NCBI RefSeq assembly: GCF_010378095.1
Contig: NZ_WNJL01000023.1
Coordinates: 158,907 to 222,906, forward strand
Direction: 5' to 3'
DNA length: 64,000 nt
DNA from: Acidithiobacillus ferrianus
Lineage (GTDB): Bacteria; Pseudomonadota; Gammaproteobacteria; Acidithiobacillales; Acidithiobacillaceae
The position numbers and the translations under genes were made by a program. The notes under the pieces were generated by a model. The model was not told the origin of the DNA and made no database searches. It saw nothing but the letters and a program-made list of their open reading frames with translations. Shown piece after piece: positions 15,307 to 23,761 of this stretch (the stretch's first letter is position 1; each line of letters starts with the position of its first letter).

Positions 15307-17474
15307 AATTTTCCACTACTCTTCTCGATGGCCTGCGGTTTGGCTTTGCTCGCCGCGTCCCGGTGATCCTACAGTCCGAAGCGTCGGAGTGCGGTCTCGC
15401 CTGTCTGGCCATGATCGCCGGTTACCATGGCTTACAGATCGACCTCTTCACCCTACGGCGTCAGCACGCGATTTCCCTGAAGGGCGCAACCCTGGCACAA
15501 CTCCTCCAGATCGCCGGGAACCTGCACCTCGACGGCCGTCCCTTGCGCCTGAAAATTGCCGATCTCTCTCGCCTGATCTTGCCCTGTATTCTCCACTGGG
15601 AGATGAAGCATTTTGTTGTCCTGATCAAAGTCGGTACTCAGGGAATTACGATTCACGATCCCGCCTGCGGTGTGCGGCGCGTACCCTGGTCGGAAGTATC
15701 CGCTTCGTTTACCGGCGTGGCGCTGGAACTCCTGCCCGCCGCAAATTTCGAGCCCGCGCGCCATAAGCCGGCAATCTCTCTGCGCGCCTTGACCGGCCCC
15801 ATCCAGGGCTTGCGTGGGGCGCTGCTCCGGATTTTCCTGCTCGCCCTGGTATTGGAGGTGTTGGGTGTCCTCGGTCCGTTCTACATGCAATGGATCATTG
15901 ATGAGGTCCTGGTGGTCAACGACCACTCCTTGTTGACCCTGCTGGGCATCGCCTATCTCTTCGTCACGGCCTTTTCGACACTCTTCTTCGCGCTGCGCTC
16001 GTGGGTCGTGATCCACATCAATGCCACCCTGGGCATCCAGTGGGCAACGAACGTGTTTTCTCATCTTTTGCGCTTGCCTCTGGATTTTTTCGAGAAACGT
16101 CATATTGGGGACGTGGTGTCGCGTTACGGCGCCATCCAGAACATCCGTCGCACCATCACCACCAATCTCGTGTCCGCCGTGCTCGATGGCATCATGGCTG
16201 TCGCCGTCCTCATCGTCATCGCCATCTACAGTTTTCGATTAACGGCCATCGTTGTGGGGGTATTCGTACTGTACCTGCTCCTGCGCCAAGTCGCCTACCT
16301 TCCTCTGCGCGCGGTGACCGAACGGCATATCTTCGCTGCGGCTAAACAACAGACCTACTTATTGGAAGCCATCCGCGGCGTCCAAACCCTCAAGCTGTTC
16401 AACCTGGAGGAAGACCGCACCGCCCGCTATGCCAATCTGATCGTCGAGACGACCAACCAGGATGTTCGTGTACAGCAGCTTTCCGCGCTGTTTGGGTCAG
16501 CCCAGAAATTGCTGGGTGGCGTAGGGCACATCGTCATCATCTGGCTCGCCGCCCTGATGGTCATGAAAAATCAGTTCACCATCGGCATGCTCGTCGCCTA
16601 CGCGACTTTTGCCAGCCAGTTCCTGAGTCGGGGCGACGGTCTCGTCAACGCCTGGATAGACTTCAAAATGCTCCGTCTCTATGGTGAAAGACTGGCGGAT
16701 ATTGCCCTGACCCCGCCCGAGGCGCATCTCCTGCCGGTTTATGAGGGATCGGACCCGGAGCCCAACCTGGAACTGCGGCAGGTCAGCTTTCGCTATACCA
16801 CAGAGGATCCATGGATCCTGAAAGGATGCCAACTCGCCGTGAAAACGGGCCAGTCGGTGGCCATTGTCGGCCCATCCGGTTGCGGCAAGACCACCTTGGT
16901 GAAATTGCTTCTGGGACTGATCGCCCCGGAAGAGGGAGATGTCCGCATGGGCGGCATTGATATTCACAAGCTCGGGTTACGCCGCTACCGTGCCATGGTG
17001 GCGGCGGTCATGCAATCGGATCAATTGTTCGCGGGTAGTATTGCCGACAATATCGCACTCGCATCTCCCGAAGCCCACCCCAGTGAAATCGAACAGGCCG
17101 CCCGGATGGCCGGGATCCACGAGCAGATCGCCGCCATGCCCATGGGCTACCGCACCCTGGTCGGAGATATGGGATCGGCCCTCTCCGGCGGGGAGAAACA
17201 ACGTATCATTCTGGCACGCGCCTTGTTCAAAAAACCCAGGGTATTGATCCTCGATGAGGCCACCAGCCACTTGGATGTGGTGCGGGAAAGATACATCAAC
17301 GACACCGTCAGTCACCTGAGTATCACCCGCATCGTCATCGCCCATCGTCCCGAGACGATTTTGCAGTGTCAGCTCATCTATGGTCTCGCGGGCGGAACCT
17401 TGCATGCAATCACGCCAGAGCAGTTCAAGGAAAGTGTGGCGGTCATTCAATCAACACCCTCCGCTGTCTCATGA
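15303..17474 (+). CDS. C39-peptidase ABC exporter for double-glycine peptides (CvaB-like)
   Basis: 723 residues. The N-terminal C39 cysteine peptidase shows Cys30 (SEASECGLACLAMI), His103 (MKHFVVLIKV) and Asp119 (TIHDPACG), an intact triad with the helper Gln24. Six membrane helices follow (about 165-440), then an ATPase with Walker A VGPSGCGKTTLV, signature LSGGEKQRIILARAL, Walker B VLILDEATSHLD and the H-loop IAHRPE. Such exporters cut the leader after Gly-Gly and translocate the core. The only double-glycine substrate seen nearby is the 73-residue peptide 3 kb upstream. It overlaps the HlyD-like gene. Confidence 0.9.
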   Translation: MKFSTTLLDGLRFGFARRVPVILQSEASECGLACLAMIAGYHGLQIDLFTLRRQHAISLKGATLAQLLQIAGNLHLDGRPLRLKIADLSRLILPCILHWEMKHFVVLIKVGTQGITIHDPACGVRRVPWSEVSASFTGVALELLPAANFEPARHKPAISLRALTGPIQGLRGALLRIFLLALVLEVLGVLGPFYMQWIIDEVLVVNDHSLLTLLGIAYLFVTAFSTLFFALRSWVVIHINATLGIQWATNVFSHLLRLPLDFFEKRHIGDVVSRYGAIQNIRRTITTNLVSAVLDGIMAVAVLIVIAIYSFRLTAIVVGVFVLYLLLRQVAYLPLRAVTERHIFAAAKQQTYLLEAIRGVQTLKLFNLEEDRTARYANLIVETTNQDVRVQQLSALFGSAQKLLGGVGHIVIIWLAALMVMKNQFTIGMLVAYATFASQFLSRGDGLVNAWIDFKMLRLYGERLADIALTPPEAHLLPVYEGSDPEPNLELRQVSFRYTTEDPWILKGCQLAVKTGQSVAIVGPSGCGKTTLVKLLLGLIAPEEGDVRMGGIDIHKLGLRRYRAMVAAVMQSDQLFAGSIADNIALASPEAHPSEIEQAARMAGIHEQIAAMPMGYRTLVGDMGSALSGGEKQRIILARALFKKPRVLILDEATSHLDVVRERYINDTVSHLSITRIVIAHRPETILQCQLIYGLAGGTLHAITPEQFKESVAVIQSTPSAVS

Positions 17475-17511
17475 AAAAGCAAAGTTCCAGATTTGGGGTC
17501 GCAGGTACCCC

Positions 17512-19011
17512 ATGTGTTCGGCAATATTGAACGTGGCGATATTGAACGTTTTGCGCTTGCCCCTGGTTCGCGGGCCTACCCCAAAGGGGTTTTCTTCCTG
17601 CCTCGTATTGTTCCTGGTTTTGTGTCTGTCCTGGTCGGATCCGGGGTTGGCCAGAGATTTTCTGTATCCGGCACATGGCTTTTTTTCTGACCCCTGGGGC
17701 ACACGGGAAGGGTTGCCAACCCTCGGCGCTTACACCACCGGGCGTCACGGACTCCCCGCACCAGTCTTGCCTGGAACCCCGGGATCGAAAGTACTCGCGC
17801 GTCTGCGCTCCTTGCCCGCGCTCACCAACTGGGCGTTGCTGCACAACCCGCAAACCGCTTCGGCTTGGGCTGGTCTGGGGGCACAAGCGGCCGCCCTGGG
17901 TATCGCCAAAGGGCTGTGGCTACCGACCGTGAGCGTCGGGATCGGCGGTCAGCGCAGCGGCGACATACTGAGCCGCGGCTTCAACCCGCCGCTCGCCAAC
18001 ACCATGAACGCCACGCTCAGCCTCAACGAAGTATTGTATGACTTCGGGCAACGTGCCGCCGCCATCAGCAAAGCAGAATCGGCTGTACTCGTCGCACGCT
18101 ACGAGGCCAACGCAGCAATCCAGCAGGTGGCCCTCACGGTTGCCAACGCCTACTACGCCCTCGCTGGAGCGGAAGCCCGAGTGCGCGTATACCGCCAAGG
18201 CGTAAAGGAGGCGCAAACCATCTATGCAAACACGCGCCTGCAATACCGCGCGCATCTCAAACCCATCACGGATATGTATCAGGCCCAGACGGAACGGTCT
18301 CAGGCACGGGAGCAGTTGGTCATCGCGCAGGGTACCGAGCAATCCGACCGGGGTGCGCTGGCCCAGGCCGCAGGCTTGCCGGTGGCCATCCACCTTCCCA
18401 TCGGTACGTTACAATCGCCGCGGCAAAGATTGTCCATCGGCATCCGCCGCTGGTTACGGTGCGCGGTCAGGAAAAATCCTTCAATTCTCAGCGATCTCGC
18501 CACAATCCGGGAAGCGCGCCAAGCCATTTTCCAGGCGGAGGCACAAGGGCTGCCCTCCATTTCCCTGGTGGGAAACCTCGGGCAAAATCAGTATCAAAGC
18601 CAGCAACCCAACGTGAAAAGCTACAGTATTGGATTACAACTCAATATCCCTTTCGATACCAATTTTACTACTGAATACCAAGTACAGGAGGATCGTGCGC
18701 TCTATCACCAGGCGCACGCGCAGGCCCGGCAGGAAACGGACACGATCCTGTTGGAGGTCTGGCAGGCTTATGCCGGGCTGAAAAGCGCCATGGGCGCCTA
18801 CGTGAACGCGCAGCAGCAGGTAATCAGCGCGAAAAACGCCCTGTCCGGCATCCGTACCGAGTACCGTATCGGTCTGGCGAACATCTTGGAGTTAATCACG
18901 GCGGAACAGAATCTTATTCAGGCACGCACCACCCGTGCGTCGGAACTCGCCAATTATTATGAATATCGGGCGGATCTATACCGATACGCGGGATTGATAC
19001 CGGGCCTTTGA
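17512..19011 (+). CDS. TolC-family outer membrane channel of bacteriocin exporter
   Basis: 499 residues. After a signal peptide (hydrophobic CLVLFLVLCLSW, then GLARDF) the chain has the two TolC repeats, each with long coiled helices (SLNEVLYDFGQRAAAISKAE; LQLNIPFDTNFTTEYQVQED) and Ala/Gln-rich heptads, ending LYRYAGLIPGL. The gene follows the ABC gene by 37 bp and completes a dedicated three-part secretion machine. The ATG at 17512 is chosen because it leaves a signal peptide; a longer frame overlaps the ABC gene without a ribosome site. A chromosomal tolC elsewhere may also serve. Confidence 0.85.
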   Translation: MCSAILNVAILNVLRLPLVRGPTPKGFSSCLVLFLVLCLSWSDPGLARDFLYPAHGFFSDPWGTREGLPTLGAYTTGRHGLPAPVLPGTPGSKVLARLRSLPALTNWALLHNPQTASAWAGLGAQAAALGIAKGLWLPTVSVGIGGQRSGDILSRGFNPPLANTMNATLSLNEVLYDFGQRAAAISKAESAVLVARYEANAAIQQVALTVANAYYALAGAEARVRVYRQGVKEAQTIYANTRLQYRAHLKPITDMYQAQTERSQAREQLVIAQGTEQSDRGALAQAAGLPVAIHLPIGTLQSPRQRLSIGIRRWLRCAVRKNPSILSDLATIREARQAIFQAEAQGLPSISLVGNLGQNQYQSQQPNVKSYSIGLQLNIPFDTNFTTEYQVQEDRALYHQAHAQARQETDTILLEVWQAYAGLKSAMGAYVNAQQQVISAKNALSGIRTEYRIGLANILELITAEQNLIQARTTRASELANYYEYRADLYRYAGLIPGL

Positions 19012-19116
19012 GGGCGGACACCCACTGTTGGGCATGGTCTTGCGGTGCTGCTACAAAACGGCGAGAGCATCGTCATCGGGTAAAGGCTGCTGCGGGTCCA
19101 GCCAAACGAGATGCCT

Positions 19117-20598
19117 TCAGGTGCCGCAGAATGTTTTGAACGGGCCGAAACTCTCGGGAGCGGGTTGGGCATGGTCTGCCCACTCCGGACGTTCCTCGAA
19201 CGGCTGTGCAAGCACGTCGAGCAGCGTTTTGAACGGAGCGAAATCCTGCGCATTCGTAGCGGCGGTCAGGGCTTCCTCAACTTTGTGGTTGCGCGGAATA
19301 TAGATCGGATTGACCCGATCCATGGCCTCGGCGCACAGTTCCGCGGTGATGCTTTCGCGCGCCAGACGGGCTTTCCATTGGGGTAACCAGAGATCGAATC
19401 GTGTCGGATCGGCAAAGTGGGCCCGGACCTGGGCCGCATCACCGCGTAACGCCGCCGACAGGTGACGGAAGACCAGGGTGTAGTCGGCCCTCTGATCTTC
19501 CATGGCGGAGAGGAGGGTCTGCACCAGGGCAAGATCGTCCTCTTCCACCGTGCTCAACCCTATCTTGGCGCGCATGCCCTTCAGCCAGTGGTGTGCGTAG
19601 AGCTTGGGGAACGCGTTGACCTGTTCGGTCAGCAGGCGAACAGCTTCCTCCGGGTCGGGGCTGACCAGGCCGATCAGGGTTTCGGCGAAACGCGTGAGAT
19701 TCCATTGCGCAATCTGTGGCTGACGGGCATAGGCGTAGCGGCCCTGAACATCGATAGAGCTGAAAACGGTATCGGGGTCGTAAGCATCCATGAAGGCGCA
19801 GGGACCATAGTCAATGGTTTCTCCGGCGATGCTCATGTTGTCGGTGTTCATGACGCCGTGAATGAACCCGACCAGCATCCAACGCGCGATCAATGCGGCC
19901 TGGGCGGCGGACACCGCGGCAAAGAGGTCGAGATAGGGATTGCCGGTATTTTCCAGGGCGGGGTAGTGGCGAGCGATGGTATAGTCGGCGAGCTGTTTGA
20001 TCTTGGCGTTTTCGTTGCGCGCGGCAAAGTACTGAAAGGTGCCAATGCGAATATGGCTGGCGGCGATACGGGTGAGAATGGCGCCGGGGAGCGGTGTTTC
20101 ACGGTGGATTATTTCTCCCGTCGCCACGGCGGCCAGTGCGCGGGTCGTGGGAATGCCCAGCGCGTGCATGGCTTCGCCAATCACGTATTCGCGCAGCACC
20201 GGCCCCAGCGCCGCCTTGCCGTCGCCGCCCCGCGAAAAAGGGGTACGGCCGGAGCCTTTCAGTTGCATATCCCGACGCCGACCATGGCGGTCTATCATCT
20301 CGCCCAGCAACAGGGCGCGGCCATCCCCCAATTGGGGGGAGAATTGGCCGAATTGATGTCCGGCATAAACCTGGGCGAGGGGATGCGCTTCCTCGGGAAT
20401 TTGGTTGCCGGAAAAAATCCTGGCGCCGAGATCGGTATCCAGAGCGGCGCTATCGAGACCCAATTCTTCCGCCAGTGCCTGATTGAACAGGAGCAATCGC
20501 GGCGCGGGTACGGTGGCGGGCCGCCAGGGAGCGTAAAAGCCCTCCAGGTCGTGCGCGTAGGTATTATCGAATGGTAACAATAGAGTAGCTTTACCCAT
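19117..20598 (-). CDS. selO: Protein adenylyltransferase SelO (YdiU)
   Basis: 493 residues of the SelO/UPF0061 pseudokinase family, which transfers AMP from ATP to Ser/Thr/Tyr of proteins in redox stress. Conserved blocks: YAGHQFGQFSPQLGDGRA, LKGSGRTPFSRGGDGKAALG, REYVIGEAMHALGIPTTRAL, and HGVMNTDNMSIAGETIDYGP with the metal-binding Asn/Asp. Bacterial SelO ends without selenocysteine; this one ends FKTFCGT. The start at 20598 fits family alignments (LPFDNTYAHDL) and has AGGA nine bases upstream; an ATG at 20622 is possible. It is convergent with the bacteriocin exporter operon and appears unrelated to it. Confidence 0.9.
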   Translation of the reverse strand: MGKATLLLPFDNTYAHDLEGFYAPWRPATVPAPRLLLFNQALAEELGLDSAALDTDLGARIFSGNQIPEEAHPLAQVYAGHQFGQFSPQLGDGRALLLGEMIDRHGRRRDMQLKGSGRTPFSRGGDGKAALGPVLREYVIGEAMHALGIPTTRALAAVATGEIIHRETPLPGAILTRIAASHIRIGTFQYFAARNENAKIKQLADYTIARHYPALENTGNPYLDLFAAVSAAQAALIARWMLVGFIHGVMNTDNMSIAGETIDYGPCAFMDAYDPDTVFSSIDVQGRYAYARQPQIAQWNLTRFAETLIGLVSPDPEEAVRLLTEQVNAFPKLYAHHWLKGMRAKIGLSTVEEDDLALVQTLLSAMEDQRADYTLVFRHLSAALRGDAAQVRAHFADPTRFDLWLPQWKARLARESITAELCAEAMDRVNPIYIPRNHKVEEALTAATNAQDFAPFKTLLDVLAQPFEERPEWADHAQPAPESFGPFKTFCGT

Positions 20599-20697
20599 AA
20601 GTGCATATCCTGGTGATTTCATGCATACCGCTACATAACATAGGTTAGCCGAACATACGACCAGGGGTATAGTAGCGCGCGGCTTTTTGGATCGGAG

Positions 20698-20940
20698 ATG
20701 ATGATGGGTCTGTTTGGTGTCGAAGGTGGCGCGGACAAATACGGTGTCAACGGAAAAGAATCATCAGGACGGGTAGTTTATAATGACGTGTTATTGTATT
20801 ATTATTATCAAGGGCGTAGGGTTCCAGTGTCAAGCGCATCAAACTTCGATATGTCTTCCAGCGCATATGTATGTCTTCCAGCGCATATGAATGTCATGGC
20901 GGGTTTTCCAGTGGTAAGCACTCTGATATGGAGCGTATGA
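20698..20940 (+). CDS. Doubtful small ORF with internal tandem repeat
   Basis: 80-residue open frame starting at an ATG repeat after GGATCGGAG. No family or clear signal is recognised. The second half contains a perfect 20-bp duplication, which makes the amino acid repeat irregular because 20 is not a multiple of three. It ends seven bases before the next gene and could be a leader of it, but it may be noncoding. Confidence 0.25.
   Translation: MMMGLFGVEGGADKYGVNGKESSGRVVYNDVLLYYYYQGRRVPVSSASNFDMSSSAYVCLPAHMNVMAGFPVVSTLIWSV
20851..20890. repeat. Two tandem copies of a 20-bp unit
   Basis: ATGTCTTCCAGCGCATATGT at 20851-20870 is followed directly by the same unit with one change (last base A) at 20871-20890. 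It lies upstream of the sensor-associated gene at 20947. It may be a recent slip duplication or a doubled binding site; the inner GCGCATATGT is partly palindromic. Confidence 0.6.
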
Positions 20941-20946
20941 AAAGTT

Positions 20947-21387
20947 ATGGATAATCAGTCACGCATGCGGCGCATTCTATGGAGCACCCTAGGAGCCCGG
21001 TTTGATCGGGACGAGTCTCTGGCCTTGCTGCTTCGCTGGGAAAGCGCTTACATGGGAGGCGCCCTGCGCACACCGACCACGACGACTATTGAATTCGTAC
21101 GTAAGGAGATTGGTTCGACCCTCCCGGAGGGTGAACGCAAGGTTCTGATACAGGAAATTTTTTCGCTATTGACCGCCGGCGAGGCTTTGCTCGGCCCGGA
21201 CCCGATCATTCAACTGCAGCACTTTCGGGAGGGCCGCGCCAGCCAAGAGGCGGCGGCTTCCGTGTCTCGGCAGCCGGTGACACCGCCATCACCATCACCA
21301 TCACCATCACCATCACCGGCCGCGAAACGCGGACGCTATGGCCTGGATGACGACACGTTTTCCCAGATATTTCTTGATCATGACTGA
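20947..21387 (+). CDS. Unknown soluble protein with Pro-Ser repeat
   Basis: 146 residues. The N-terminal about 95 residues look helical and charged (MRRILWSTLGARFDRDESLALLL; GSTLPEGERKVLIQEIF). A linker of five Pro-Ser dipeptides is coded by five identical hexanucleotides (21286-21315), followed by a basic patch AAKRGRYG and an acidic tail. No family recognised. It lies 12 bases before a Cache-domain sensor gene, suggesting that it is the sensor's cytoplasmic partner. Confidence 0.55.
   Translation: MDNQSRMRRILWSTLGARFDRDESLALLLRWESAYMGGALRTPTTTTIEFVRKEIGSTLPEGERKVLIQEIFSLLTAGEALLGPDPIIQLQHFREGRASQEAAASVSRQPVTPPSPSPSPSPSPAAKRGRYGLDDDTFSQIFLDHD
21286..21315. repeat. (CCATCA)5 hexanucleotide repeat inside a gene
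   Basis: Five perfect copies of CCATCA in frame, coding for Pro-Ser repeats. Slippage would change the linker length by two residues per unit without breaking the frame. Confidence 0.85.
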
Positions 21388-21411
21388 GCATATTTTTGGA
21401 TGGAGAATCAG

Positions 21412-22548
21412 ATGGCGCGCGAAAACACGTTGACCCGGGAATTTTTACGGCACTTCATCCCCGCGGTATTGATTAATGCGGTGCTGGTGCTCGGTATTCT
21501 CGCATTGGGGCAATACCTGTTGATTCACCAGGCGGAGGACCAGGAGCTTTCCGCCATACGCAATGAATTTCACCAGTTGACAGCGGTTTATGCGCAGCAG
21601 GTTCTCGGTGACGCCAGCGCCCTGGCAGGTAACCCAGGCGTGATGAGTGCCTTCGCCACCGCACCTTCCGCAAGTCAACGTGCCCAACTTGGCGCGGAGT
21701 CCGATAGCTTGTATCGCGCACTCAAGGCACAATATGGCCATGCCGTCGTGGTGTTCATCGCCAACCAGCATGTATTGTATCGTGCGAATAAACCAGCGTT
21801 CTTCGGGGATCATATCATTCCTCGTCCAGATATCTCTCAGGTAATAAAGACGGGTTTGCCGGTGGCCAATCTGGGACTGCTGAAGCTGGTTGGTTATTCT
21901 GTAAGCGGTGTTGCTCCCGTGCTTTCCAGTGATGGCGGTACGATCGGAATCGCGCAGGTCAGCTTGCCCATTGCTTCGCTATATGGCCGCATATTGCATG
22001 ATATTCCCGGGAGCCGTATCGCCGTCTTGATCCACCAGGACGGCACTCCCGATAATCCTCAGGGAAAAGTGGTAGGAAACAATGTATTCAGCTACGTCAG
22101 CTCGCCAGACATTCAGGAATATATTGACAAGCATCCCCATGTATTGCAGGCGGACTACAGTGGCATCGCCAGGTTCAAGGATGGGGAGTTTTACCATCTC
22201 TTCGTGATCCCTTTGACGGGATATGACAAGAAGCCTCTGGGCCTCGCCGTGTTTGGCTACAACGTAACGAACACGCTACGTATCGCGGCGATCACGCTCG
22301 GTGCGTCCCTGATTTTGAGCGCCTTGGTATTCCTCTTGATCGGACTCGATCTGAAACACTTTGTCGAGCGGCGTATACTTGCCCCGGTAGTGGAGTTGGC
22401 GAAGCGGCTGCGGGCCATTTCTTTGGGGGAGCGATTGGAACAAGCGGTAGAGCAGTCGGAAACGAATGAAATCGGCATCCTCCAAACAGCGGCCGAACGA
22501 CTGCGCAAGACCTTGCTCAATATGCTGGGTCACCTCAAAAAGGACTAG
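21412..22548 (+). CDS. dCache-HAMP membrane sensor lacking an output domain
   Basis: 378 residues. A membrane helix (about 15-38) precedes a periplasmic double-Cache-like ligand domain (about 40-285), where DSLYRALKAQYGHAVVVFIANQ and LVGYSVSGVAPVLSSDGGTIG match dCache_3 style. A second helix (about 288-315, TLGASLILSALVFLLIG) and a HAMP segment (RILAPVVELAKRLRAIS) follow, and the chain ends about 40 residues later. No methyl-accepting, kinase or GGDEF domain follows. The start at 21412 has GGAG six bases upstream. It probably signals through the 146-residue protein encoded just before it. Confidence 0.7.
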   Translation: MARENTLTREFLRHFIPAVLINAVLVLGILALGQYLLIHQAEDQELSAIRNEFHQLTAVYAQQVLGDASALAGNPGVMSAFATAPSASQRAQLGAESDSLYRALKAQYGHAVVVFIANQHVLYRANKPAFFGDHIIPRPDISQVIKTGLPVANLGLLKLVGYSVSGVAPVLSSDGGTIGIAQVSLPIASLYGRILHDIPGSRIAVLIHQDGTPDNPQGKVVGNNVFSYVSSPDIQEYIDKHPHVLQADYSGIARFKDGEFYHLFVIPLTGYDKKPLGLAVFGYNVTNTLRIAAITLGASLILSALVFLLIGLDLKHFVERRILAPVVELAKRLRAISLGERLEQAVEQSETNEIGILQTAAERLRKTLLNMLGHLKKD

Positions 22549-22601
22549 CGCGCTCGTTCCGTTCCGGGTTCACGGTACACTACACTGACGGGGTGCATGG
22601 C

Positions 22602-23651
22602 TCAGTGCTCATGCAAATGGTGCATGTCCGGGGCGTGGGTATGGTCATGAGTTACCGGTTCGTGCTCATGGGGGTGGCGATGGCGAACACCGGGCGCCAC
22701 GGGATGAGGGTGTGTGTGCTGATGGTGTGCGTCATGCACATGGACATGATCGTGTTCCATGCGCGTATGGGTATGTTCATGTGCGTGGCTTTCGGTGAGA
22801 TGCATCCAGATGCCCCAACCCATCAGCGCGCCAGCGATCAGTAGGAGCGGAGTGACCGGAGCGCCGAGCATCACGCTGAGTACGGCACCGACAAAAGGAG
22901 CGCTGGAAAAGTATGCCCCTGTCCGTGCACTGCCGAGATGACGCAGGCCGACCACAAAAAGGGCAAGACTGACGCCATAGGCGAAAAATCCGAGCAGCAT
23001 CGCCGCCGCCACATCCGGAAGGGCAGGCAGGTGGTCGCCGAGCAGCAGGGCCAGCCCGAGATTGACGCTGCCCGCCACCCAACCCTTGTTGGCGGCGATC
23101 CAACTGGTATCGGTCAGGGAGACCTTGCGGGTCAGATTGTTGTCCACTCCCCAGGAAAAGCAGGCACCGATGATGGCGGCGGCGGACCAGAGGTGGTCGA
23201 AATGCATCTGTCCCGGCCAACTGAGGAGCACCATCCCCAGCACAATGGCTACCATTCCCCAGGCAATGCGCCGGTCGAAACTCTCTTTGAATACCCACCA
23301 CGCCAGTAGCGTCGTAAACACGGTCTCCGCATTTAAGAGCAAGGAGGCCGTCGAAGCGGCGGCACCCTGCAGACCGATCATGAACAGCACCGGCGCCAGG
23401 ATTCCACCCGCCAGCACGGAAGCCCCAAACCAGAACGCATCCCGGCGCGACAGCCGTACCCGTTCGGCGCGGCGCAGCCAGCGGTAGAGGGTCAGCCCCA
23501 GACCGGAGCCCAGATAGAGCAGACCCGCCAACATCCAGGGACTGACCGATGCCAGCAGGGCTTTGGCCAGCGGCGTACTCGCCCCAAAGAGCAACGCGGA
23601 CAGCAGGGCGGCCTGGATGCCGGGGTGGCGTAGGGCGCGGAGAAAGGACAT
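22602..23651 (-). CDS. DMT/EamA transporter with His-rich C-terminal tail
   Basis: 349 residues. About ten membrane helices in two EamA repeats (LFGASTPLAKALLASVSP; GACFSWGVDNNLTRKVS; GLRHLGSARTGAYFSSAPFVGAVLS). The last about 65 residues hold some 23 His, mainly as HxH and HDH clusters (HVHVHDAHHQHTHPH). EamA proteins export metabolites or metal ions. The tail resembles those of metal-ion carriers and suggests Ni, Co or Zn binding. No regulatory site was recognised. The gene is in the same direction as the RND efflux operon, 110 bp downstream of it. Confidence 0.8.
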   Translation of the reverse strand: MSFLRALRHPGIQAALLSALLFGASTPLAKALLASVSPWMLAGLLYLGSGLGLTLYRWLRRAERVRLSRRDAFWFGASVLAGGILAPVLFMIGLQGAAASTASLLLNAETVFTTLLAWWVFKESFDRRIAWGMVAIVLGMVLLSWPGQMHFDHLWSAAAIIGACFSWGVDNNLTRKVSLTDTSWIAANKGWVAGSVNLGLALLLGDHLPALPDVAAAMLLGFFAYGVSLALFVVGLRHLGSARTGAYFSSAPFVGAVLSVMLGAPVTPLLLIAGALMGWGIWMHLTESHAHEHTHTRMEHDHVHVHDAHHQHTHPHPVAPGVRHRHPHEHEPVTHDHTHAPDMHHLHEH

Positions 23652-23761
23652 GGGCCTCCTGTAGGCGAGAAAGGCTGCCGATCAGCCGCCATGATACAAC
23701 AAGCGGATCACTATGGCAGGCGCAAAAAGCACCGCCGCCGGGAAAGGGGGTGTCCGGGGTA

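Noticed and set aside
19462..20577. 371-codon antisense open frame within selO
   Set aside because: Mirror of the highly conserved SelO coding frame; no independent evidence.
20851..20890. Start of a CRISPR array
   Set aside because: Only two units, 20 bp, directly adjacent without spacers.
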